Shown: one piece after another, positions 5,839-11,603 of the stretch | Position numbering within the stretch: the first letter of the stretch is position 1 | Layout: each line of letters begins with the position of its first letter | Assembly (NCBI GenBank): GCA_026692885.1 | Contig: JAPLNJ010000408.1 | Coordinates: 1-11,603 of the forward strand | Origin: Planctomycetota bacterium | Lineage (GTDB): Bacteria; Planctomycetota; Planctomycetia; Pirellulales; Pirellulaceae | Direction of reading: 5' to 3' | Length of the DNA: 11,603 nucleotides | Program-made: the position numbers and the translations under genes | Notes under the pieces: model-generated | What the model was told of the DNA's origin: nothing | Database searches by the model: none | The model's input: the letters and a program-made list of their open reading frames with translations, nothing else

Positions 5839-6792
5839 TTAGAATCGCTCGCCGATCGGCTGGCCATCGTTCTTGACGCCCAGCAACTGGTAGGTGCCCA
5901 TTTTGCCCTGTGTGGCCGCTGCCTGGAAGGCAGCCGGATCGCCGGTGTCCGCCGCGGACAGGCCCGCCGTGTCATAACCGATGGTTTCGGCGATGAACTG
6001 GACTGAGCCGTCCACGAAGCAGAAGATCGCACCGCCGGGATGCTGACTGCTGAAGGCATTATTGCTGGTGGGGTGGTTCAATCTGTCCGACACGGAGGAA
6101 CTGATGGTATTGCAGGCTCCGCCTCCTCCGGGGCCGCACCACGAAGGCCATTTCCCATCATTGACCGAGTCCAAATTGGCGCCAAAGGCCGTTCGCTCGC
6201 CGAGGGCGAACGTGTTGCTGGTCCCGTCGGTTACGTCCTGCATCCTCGTACCGCTTTCTCCGTAGAACACGCCGTTATTCGACTTGGTCAAATGTGTGGT
6301 GCCCGTGAAGTTGTAGAATCCGCGGCAGCAGGTGTAGTTGGCCGAAGCCACCTTGGGATTGGGGACCCCTTGGTGCGTCCTCAATCTCCCGATGGGCGAG
6401 GCGGGACAACGGAAGACCGCCAGATCCGTCTGCAGCAGGGGCAGCAGCGCGGGATCATTGATGACTTGTTCCAACTTGTACAGCGTCGGACTCAGCGACT
6501 CCTTCAGGGGACTCTGTTCGATGTAGGGCATGAGAAACACGCCCCAGGCCCAACCGCCAGGGGTGCCTCCCGTCTGGCCGACCACCATGAATCCCGGGGG
6601 GAAACGGTTGAACGTCGAGTGGTAATTCTGCATCGCCAGCCCCAACTGCCGCTGGTTGCTCGAACACTGCATGCGGCGTGCGGCTTCACGGGCCGCCTGA
6701 ATGGCGGGCAGCAGCAGGGCCACCAAGACGCCGATGATGGCAATGACCACCAGCAGCTCCACGAGTGTAAAAGCGCGTCGATATGGTCGCAT
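5839..6792 (-). CDS. DUF1559 pilin-like protein with type IV prepilin N-terminus
   Basis: A 317-residue protein starting [18 protein letters not shown], a prepilin-type methylation motif. The N-terminal helix (residues 8-34) gives export and assembly into pseudopilus-like structures, and '[20 protein letters not shown]' is the typical DUF1559 continuation. The C-terminal '[15 protein letters not shown]' is the family's H-X9-DG box. Length and both ends are normal, so it is intact. The residue before the expected cleavage site is Ala (RRA/FTLVE) rather than the usual Gly. DUF1559 proteins are massively expanded in planctomycetes, and their role (surface or pilus-like, exact function unknown) is inferred from family. 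No strong SD is seen: CCTCCTC at 6821-6827 is too far upstream. Confidence 0.95.
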   Translation of the reverse strand: MRPYRRAFTLVELLVVIAIIGVLVALLLPAIQAAREAARRMQCSSNQRQLGLAMQNYHSTFNRFPPGFMVVGQTGGTPGGWAWGVFLMPYIEQSPLKESLSPTLYKLEQVINDPALLPLLQTDLAVFRCPASPIGRLRTHQGVPNPKVASANYTCCRGFYNFTGTTHLTKSNNGVFYGESGTRMQDVTDGTSNTFALGERTAFGANLDSVNDGKWPSWCGPGGGGACNTISSSVSDRLNHPTSNNAFSSQHPGGAIFCFVDGSVQFIAETIGYDTAGLSAADTGDPAAFQAAATQGKMGTYQLLGVKNDGQPIGERF

Positions 6793-7019
6793 GGATCGTT
6801 CCGGGCCACAGGCAGCCCGACCTCCTCGGGGGTGTATGTCTCGCGCCGCTCATTGACGAGCGGGCGATGCTCTCTGCCTTCAGGCTGGGGCACCGGCAAT
6901 CAGCGCTCGCCGTCTACTTCTGCGGCTCCCGCTGGCCGGGCACAAGATCTTGGTGAGGCAAAGTGGCGTGGGGCAGCGTGCATTCTCTCCAGGACAACGC
7001 CGCGCTTCAAGTAGTGCAG

Positions 7020-7145
7020 TCAAGGAGTGCTGTCGGGCGGGGCGAAATTGAAATGCGTGCGCTGGCTAAGAAACTTCAGCGGATTGTCGTAGACGACTTG
7101 CCGGATCAGCGACTCCGGGTGGCCGCGGCGACGCATGACGGACAT
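7020..7145 (-). pseudogene. C-terminal fragment of a TIM-barrel metal-dependent hydrolase
   Basis: A 41-codon frame containing RRGHPESLIRQVVYDNP, then LKFLSQ, and ending FAPPDSTP-stop. 'I...VVYDNP..FL' is the usual last helix of amidohydrolase/TatD-like TIM-barrel hydrolases. Upstream codons in this frame are not protein-like, and an opposite-strand fragment abuts it. All metal-binding motifs are missing. It is a remnant, too short to fix the subfamily. Confidence 0.55.
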
Positions 7146-7265
7146 GAATTGCGGGACGGCCAACGGCTGGTGCTGTTGTTCAACGAGACGGACGCGGCCC
7201 AGTCCGTGGTGCTCACGAACAAGGAGCTGGCGCCCGGTCAGACCGCAACCGTGTTCGGCACCTCG
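7146..7265 (+). pseudogene. Unidentified coding-like fragment
   Basis: Plus-strand codons give ELRDGQRLVLLFNETDAAQ, then VVLTNKELAPGQTATVFG. G/C-rich third positions and amphipathic beta-strand spacing look coding, and the minus strand here lacks a credible frame. The style suits the C-terminal beta domain of a glycoside hydrolase or similar enzyme, but I do not recognise the family. It is wedged between two minus-strand fragments with no start or end of its own. It can equally be chance. Confidence 0.35.
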
Positions 7266-7867
7266 TCCCGCACCTCGCCGCCCAAGTGGCGATAGAGCTT
7301 TTCGGCGAAGAAGCCGCTGACTGCGGAGTAGCCGCCGTGGGGCCTGGTCCAGGAGACCGGCTGCTTCAAGTCAGGCTGCAGTTCGGGCGACTGCGATTCC
7401 TGGCCGGGGATATTGGCGACGCGCAGATGCGGACAGGCCTCGAGCCGTTTCAAACGGTCCGCCCCGCCAGTGACGCCTGCGAGTCCCATCATCATGTTCG
7501 ACTGGCCCGCCGTAAACCAAACCTCGCCGACGAGCAGGTCCTTGATCGTGACCTGCTGGGGCGTCGCTCCCTCGGTGGCGATCGCCATTTCACGTCCACT
7601 TGTGTTGGCAGGCAGAGGATCGAGCGTGACGCGCCACCGGCCCTGGGCGTCGGCCATGCCACGCCTGGTCTGACCCGCAAAGGTGACGGTCACTGCTTCA
7701 CCAGGCGCGGCCCATCCCCAGATCGGCGCAGGCCGATCGCGCTGCAGCACCATGTGATCGGAGAAGATCTTCGCCACCCGCAGTTCCGCTCGAGCCAACG
7801 AGGCCGAAAGACCGAGGGCCAGGAGGGTCATCAATAACAGTCTTCGTCGGGTCGGGTTCCAGTTCAT
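7238..7867 (-). pseudogene. Truncated sialate O-acetylesterase
   Basis: A 209-codon ORF with a signal peptide (residues 1-27, ending LARA), a beta-sandwich start 'FSDHMVLQRDRPAPIWGWA' (35-53) and the SASA-family nucleophile motif GQSNM (121-125, Ser123). Homology runs to 'SAVSGFFAEKLYRHLG' (about residue 196). There the usual VPVGLI-type continuation is replaced by EVRDEVPNTVAV-stop. Family members are usually about 480-650 residues, and the C-terminal catalytic Asp/His region is missing, so the product is unlikely to be an active esterase. The 5' end looks intact. The breakpoint near 7280 adjoins an opposite-strand fragment. Confidence 0.85.
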
Positions 7868-7908
7868 CTTATGTTTCTCGTCGGTTCGTGGGACCAGCTT
7901 GATCGGGC

Positions 7909-8304
7909 ATCGTGTTGCGCAAGGCGGGCGAATTTCAGGCCGGGACGGATTTCTGGGCGTGGGCTTGCTCGGTGGCGCGGTATCAGGTGCTCACGCATTG
8001 CCGACGGCTGGGGCGAGAACGGCTCGTGTTTGATGAGGAACTGCTCCGCCTGATCGCCGAGGAAGTGGAGCAACGCGGCCCGGTGAGCGACCGGCGGCAC
8101 GAGGCGTTGCAGCAGTGCCTGGAAAAGCTGCCGGGGCCGCAACGGCAGTTGCTGGAAATGCGGTACGGGCCGGAGTCGTCGCTCGAACAGATCGCCGCCA
8201 CGCTGGCCCGCCCAGTCGGTTCCGTCCGGCAGGCACTCTATCGGATTCGGGACGCCTTGCTGGCTTGGCCCTTTCTTCCTACCCCGTTTGGTGTAAGGTG
8301 TTGA
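7909..8304 (+). pseudogene. ECF sigma factor lacking both ends
   Basis: About 131 codons, with a possible GTG start at 7912. 'LRKAGEFQAGTDFWAWACSV' and 'ARYQVL' form the rest of sigma region 2. 'CLEKLPGPQRQLLEMRYG' and 'SLEQIAATLARPVGSVRQAL' form region 4 with its helix-turn-helix, as in the planctomycete-type ECF factors. The start of region 2, expected to precede LRKAGEF, is absent: a stop lies just upstream and the esterase start is at 7867. After RIRDALLA (about 8266) the tail WPFLPTPFGVRC is unlike the family. It is therefore truncated on both sides and is probably dead, although region 4 is well kept. Confidence 0.75.
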
Positions 8305-8358
8305 TGTGCAAGCTGAGATGATGCACGCACCATCACTTGACCTCATGTACACTTCCCG

Positions 8359-8547
8359 TCAAGCAGAGGCATGCTTCCCTGGACCGACCGCTTTGAATGA
8401 CGGTGCCGCCGCGTCAGTCTGCACCGTCCCCGGGTTCATGCCTGTGCGGCGTAGGGCCGCTTCGCTTGTTCGATCCCTGCCCTTCAGCCCGCTCGCCCAA
8501 GAATCGGGCTGGATGCACCGCAACGCGAAGCAAACGAAACTCTTCAT
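8359..8547 (-). CDS. Possible 62-residue ORF coupled to the DUF4838 gene
   Basis: The ATG overlaps the DUF4838 stop as ATGA (8547-8544). The product starts MKSFVCFALRC and then becomes Ser/Gly/Arg-rich without a recognisable fold. The beginning resembles the start of a signal peptide, so this may be a downstream operon gene cut after its first codons, or simply chance. Confidence 0.2.
   Translation of the reverse strand: MKSFVCFALRCIQPDSWASGLKGRDRTSEAALRRTGMNPGTVQTDAAAPSFKAVGPGKHASA
8485..8511 (-). terminator. Weak hairpin downstream of the DUF4838 gene
   Basis: CAGCCCG and CGGGCTG form a perfect 7-bp stem with a 13-nt loop, about 35 bp past the stop. No T-run follows on the minus strand. 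Confidence 0.25.
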
Positions 8548-10922
8548 TCGATCTTCTCCTTCGGCGGCTTCACCAGGAGTACGCGGTCCAGCCACAGTCC
8601 GTTGCTGTCCGTCGAGCCCTGGGCATAGTCCGGGCCTTTGACTTTCAGCGAGATATACACGTCCCAGTCATTGGCGGTCGGGTCGTTGGCCTCGGCCACA
8701 ACCAGCCGGTCCACGTTCACGCCCAGGCGCCTGCTCGCATGGGCCCAGACCGTCGTCCCCTGCTTCACCTTGACCCGACCGATCTTGAAGACGTGATACC
8801 TGCCATCCTGGGGGACGTCTTCCGGTTTGAGAGTGAGTGTTGCGCCGCCTGTCACCCCGAATGTCAGCGGCTTCTTCTGCGCGTCGTCGCTGTCGGCGAC
8901 GAAGGCCGCGGCCGTGCCTCCGGCGGCTTCCGCGTCGGCCACAAAGTCCTGACGTCCGGGGGAGTATGGCGAGAACGTGAGCCAGTTGAAATCCGCCACC
9001 TGGCGGGGTGGCAAGTTTTGGAATGGCTCGGGCAGCTTCGGGTCCCGGAACAGCGCGGCCAAACGGGTAATCTTGGTTTCGCGCATGGCTCGAGCCTGTT
9101 CGGAAAAGAACGCCTTGAACTGCGCGCGCCAGTTCGTCTCGTAGCGGCGGATCACGGTCTCATGGTCGAACGGCATGGTCTCGGTCGCTGCCAGCCGGCG
9201 ATCGAGCCACGGCCAGAGGTAGAGCAGCGCGCCGTCCACAACGAGACGTTCCCGCTGAACGTGTAGGGCGTCCAGACTGTGCGGCTTGACCAGTGCCTCG
9301 GCGGCAGCGAAGAACGTGTCCGCGGTACGGAAGAAGTCCACATCCAGGTACTGGAGCCGATGCGGAGCGTTGCGGACCAGCAGGAACTCGGCCTCCTTGT
9401 CGATCCGCGCTTGCAGGTATTTCAGATAGTCGGCCAGGCGGGGCGCGGCGGCACCGAAGTAACCCGCCAGGAAGGTGTGAATGAGCGGCTCGACCGGCTG
9501 GTCGGGATTCACCATCAGTTTGTATCCCAGCCAGTACTTGAGCGCCGTAAAGTTCTCGCCGTGCTCGTGGTCTTCCTCGGATTCACAGAACATGGTTTCC
9601 GCGTGCATGTCCACGAACAGTTTCAGGTCCGGCCCGATGCACTGGATCATGCAGTACGGTGTGGGGAAGTGGTAGTACCCATAGCTGATCCAGTAGTCCC
9701 AAACGGCCAGATGCGGGGCGAGCTTGCCCCACGCGAGAATCTCCCCGTAGTTTTTCGCGTTCGAGGGGTGGTTCAGGGGTCGCACCAGGTCCACGACGCT
9801 GTACACGTCGCACCACCGGACAATCACGTTGGCGCGGGGCTTCAGGGTCTTGGGCGGCGGTTCGGTCCGGTTGTACGCGAAGGTCTGCAGCAGAATCTCG
9901 GGGTACTCATCCTTGACGCTGTCGGCGATGGCGTTGATGAAATCGATCATGGGCCCACTCTCCGACCCTTCGCGTTTCGCAATGGCCTGGCAGTTCTCGC
10001 ACTGGCATTCGGCCGCTCCCGCATCGTTCTGGCTGATGTCGTAAATTCGCGGTGGCGGTATGCCGGCTTGGGCCGCTTTCTCCCGATCCTGCTGGATGAA
10101 GCCGCGCAGCCGTTCGACCACGATCCGGCGCACGTCCGGGTGCGTCAGGCACAGTTGTCCCGGACCGTTGCCGCCGGTAGCCGGCAGCCGCTTGCCGTCG
10201 ACCAGGGAGAAGTACTCCGGGTGCGTTTCGAACCAGTCGCGCGCGTTCAGGTACTGGAAGAAGGTGTGGCAGCCGCCGGGAGAACCGTACACCTGGTGAT
10301 TGTCGACGCTGTGCTTGTTGCGCATCAGGAATTCGCGGTGACGCCGAGCCATCTCGCCCGTCGGCAGCATGGTGTGGTAGGTCGTGTAGATGTCTCGCAT
10401 CCAGATGTGTGGTTTCGCCTGAACGCTGGGTTTGGGGAACTCCAACGTGGGCCGGTCCGGGACGATTTCCGTATCGCGGGCTAGCCAATGACAGCCGACC
10501 TGCTGCTCCAGGAACTCATACACGGCGTAGAGCGTCCCCCGCGGTCGCCCGCCCGTGAGGATGAGGTTCTCACCCGCGCTCCGGATGACCCATTCCTCCT
10601 CCCCGAGTCTTGACGTCTCAATACCGTTCTTTGTCGAGAACTTCGTCCAGCCCACGTAGATTCCTCGCACTTCCCCCGTCAGCGAGGACTCCGCCACGAC
10701 CGGGAATGCAGCGCCGGTCACGCGGCCGAGGAAGTCGCCCAGCTCCTGGACCGCCTGCTTCTCCAGCGCGGCGGTCGGGTCCGCGTGGACGATGGTGTAC
10801 TGGGTCTTGCCGTCGCGGGCGATGGTCAGCAGATCCTCAGCGCGCAATTCGGGCAGCGCGGCCAAAATCGCCACGCCCGCCAACACGACCACGACCGTGA
10901 GTTTCTTTCGCGCATGCATCAT
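8544..10922 (-). CDS. Secreted DUF4838-domain protein, putative carbohydrate-active
   Basis: A 792-residue exported protein. The signal peptide (residues 1 to about 29) ends LPELRA. It is followed by a GH20b/GH67-like N-terminal alpha/beta domain: 'YTIVHADPTAALEKQAVQEL', then 'GRPRGTLYAVYEFLEQQVGCHWLARD'-like features near residue 150. The DUF4838 region, about 200-480, contains QLCLTHPDVRRIVVERL, 'DISQNDAGAAECQCENCQAI' and 'HAETMFCESEED'. A C-terminal beta-rich module (about 650-792) may bind a ligand. The CxCxxC cluster is a family trait and may bind a metal. Related domains act on glycans, but no enzymatic activity is established. A GGGAG site (10929-10933), 6 nt before ATG 10922, decides the start; ATG 10919 is also possible. 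The gene is apparently intact, in contrast to its neighbours. Confidence 0.88.
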   Translation of the reverse strand: MMHARKKLTVVVVLAGVAILAALPELRAEDLLTIARDGKTQYTIVHADPTAALEKQAVQELGDFLGRVTGAAFPVVAESSLTGEVRGIYVGWTKFSTKNGIETSRLGEEEWVIRSAGENLILTGGRPRGTLYAVYEFLEQQVGCHWLARDTEIVPDRPTLEFPKPSVQAKPHIWMRDIYTTYHTMLPTGEMARRHREFLMRNKHSVDNHQVYGSPGGCHTFFQYLNARDWFETHPEYFSLVDGKRLPATGGNGPGQLCLTHPDVRRIVVERLRGFIQQDREKAAQAGIPPPRIYDISQNDAGAAECQCENCQAIAKREGSESGPMIDFINAIADSVKDEYPEILLQTFAYNRTEPPPKTLKPRANVIVRWCDVYSVVDLVRPLNHPSNAKNYGEILAWGKLAPHLAVWDYWISYGYYHFPTPYCMIQCIGPDLKLFVDMHAETMFCESEEDHEHGENFTALKYWLGYKLMVNPDQPVEPLIHTFLAGYFGAAAPRLADYLKYLQARIDKEAEFLLVRNAPHRLQYLDVDFFRTADTFFAAAEALVKPHSLDALHVQRERLVVDGALLYLWPWLDRRLAATETMPFDHETVIRRYETNWRAQFKAFFSEQARAMRETKITRLAALFRDPKLPEPFQNLPPRQVADFNWLTFSPYSPGRQDFVADAEAAGGTAAAFVADSDDAQKKPLTFGVTGGATLTLKPEDVPQDGRYHVFKIGRVKVKQGTTVWAHASRRLGVNVDRLVVAEANDPTANDWDVYISLKVKGPDYAQGSTDSNGLWLDRVLLVKPPKEKIE

Positions 10923-10955
10923 GACTAACTCCCTGACAAGGACCGGCGACGCCAT

Positions 10956-11441
10956 CGCTGGCGACCCGGTGCAGACGGCTTATATCACGGATGAAACTGG
11001 AGGAGATCCTCATCCAGAACATCTGACGAAGATAACGCCGGAGCTGGGGCCACGCAAGGAATGCCCATCCGACTCGAACAACCTCTCCCTTGGATCGAGA
11101 TTTTCTTGTGGCTTGGCAGACCACGAAATAGCCCCGCCGCTCAGGCACCGCACCCATGACGGCCTAACTGGGGCCATCTTTCTGGTACGATTCCGACCCC
11201 TCTGAGACAGCGGCAGCGAGTATGACAGAGTACTGCAGATTCCGAATCTCAGGCAGGCCCAGCGGTCGGATCCCAAGAACGTTAGCCTGACGAGATTGGC
11301 GAATTGCAGGACGCTGCGGTGTGTCGGACCGACGCGGGGAGAGAGCGGGATTCACCAACCGGCAGCGCTGACGGCGTGGGGCTTCGACGACCGCCTGTCG
11401 AGGCAGGAACATTCGCTTTGATCACAAGCACAAGCTGGGAA
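10956..11441. other. Non-coding stretch without a supported gene
   Basis: Several frames of 80-140 codons are open here, but all are Arg/Ser/Pro-rich with no recognisable motif, and none has a ribosome binding site. The part next to 10922 presumably carries the DUF4838 promoter. I see no RNA gene. Confidence 0.5.
10997..11017. promoter_or_regulatory. Imperfect 21-bp palindrome upstream of the DUF4838 gene
   Basis: CTGGA...TCCAG flanks an inner near-palindrome (GAGGATCTCCTC on the minus strand). It lies 75 bp before the DUF4838 start, a position compatible with an operator. No clear -35/-10 pair was found nearby. Confidence 0.2.
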
Positions 11442-11544
11442 GGGCAAAGGAATGCGGGGCAGGGGAATAAGAGAACGAATGCTGGTTGGCTATTGCCGCG
11501 TCTGCCCTCCCTTCCCGATTCCTCTGCCCAACATTCCCTTGCCC
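11442..11544. repeat. Imperfect inverted repeat, 27-bp arms
   Basis: The arms 11442-11468 and 11518-11544 match at 23 of 27 positions when inverted. They consist of GGGCAAAGGAAT-type and CAGGGGAAT-type purine blocks, and the loop is 49 nt. It looks like another small dispersed palindromic element, unrelated in sequence to those at 4441-4855. The remaining 59 bases to the window end hold nothing identifiable. Confidence 0.5.
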
Positions 11545-11603
11545 AAGAAATGTGTATCTTGGTAAGCGTCGTGAAGCCCCAGAACGATCGTGGATCGACT
11601 TGC

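Noticed and set aside
4683..5876. 397-codon plus-strand frame
   Set aside because: It runs from the tandem repeat across the antisense of the methyltransferase. Its composition is Arg/Pro/His-rich and no motif is present, while the minus strand has clear SAM motifs.
5727..6059. Upstream extension of the methyltransferase frame by 111 codons
   Set aside because: It would overlap the DUF1559 gene and precede a good signal peptide and SD; the composition is Arg/Ser/Pro-rich.
6040..7014. 324-codon plus-strand frame
   Set aside because: Antisense to the DUF1559 gene, whose conserved motifs at both ends settle the strand.
9279..10484. 401-codon plus-strand frame
   Set aside because: Antisense shadow of the intact DUF4838 gene; no start signal or motif.

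Overview
This window most likely comes from a planctomycete (Planctomycetota, probably a Pirellulales-type bacterium). The evidence is a DUF1559 pilin-like protein, a cysteine-rich wall protein of the YTV kind, a large secreted DUF4838 protein, a planctomycete-style ECF sigma factor remnant, and a secreted all-helical protein next to two NifX/NafY-like proteins. The DNA is GC-rich and most intact genes lie on the minus strand. No rRNA, tRNA, CRISPR array or recognisable transposase gene was found.

Layout, left to right. (1) 41-292 (+) is a small Phd/YefM-like antitoxin-type protein with no visible toxin partner. It converges on a minus-strand gene cluster across a GC-rich hairpin (312-356). 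(2) 361-2640 (-) is a compact apparent operon: two paralogous Nitro_FeMo-Co-like proteins, a secreted 445-residue protein with probable alpha-toroid repeats, and a possible 55-residue ORF whose ATG overlaps the preceding stop (TGATG). Upstream, 2650-3095 holds a doubtful ORF and a perfect 9+1+9 palindrome. (3) 3166-4218 (-) is a secreted Cys/Val/Lys-rich structural protein with a strong SD and a clear intrinsic terminator (3096-3130). (4) 4441-4855 is non-coding and densely palindromic. It holds a REPIN-like pair of hairpins (4441-4565) sharing its end with a MITE-like nested palindrome (4557-4855) built around a 43-bp tandem duplication. (5) 4849-4944 (-) is the tail of a LolD-type ABC ATPase, followed by an exported SAM-dependent methyltransferase (4974-5726) and a DUF1559 protein (5839-6792), both on the minus strand. 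(6) 7020-8304 is a gene graveyard: the tail of a TIM-barrel hydrolase (-), an unidentified coding-like fragment (+), the N-terminal third of a sialate O-acetylesterase (-), and an ECF sigma factor missing both ends (+). (7) 8544-10922 (-) is an intact DUF4838 protein with a possible coupled small ORF at its 3' end. (8) 10923-11603 has no gene I can support, but includes another imperfect inverted repeat (11442-11544).

The intact genes point to a cell-surface and periplasm theme: wall protein, pilin-like protein, exported methyltransferase, exported carbohydrate-related protein. The many fragments joined in alternating orientation, together with palindromic repeats, suggest an accessory region shaped by rearrangement. 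The items most worth follow-up are the palindromic repeat complex with compensatory base changes, the NifX-like/alpha-toroid operon with its possible coupled ORF, and the exported methyltransferase.
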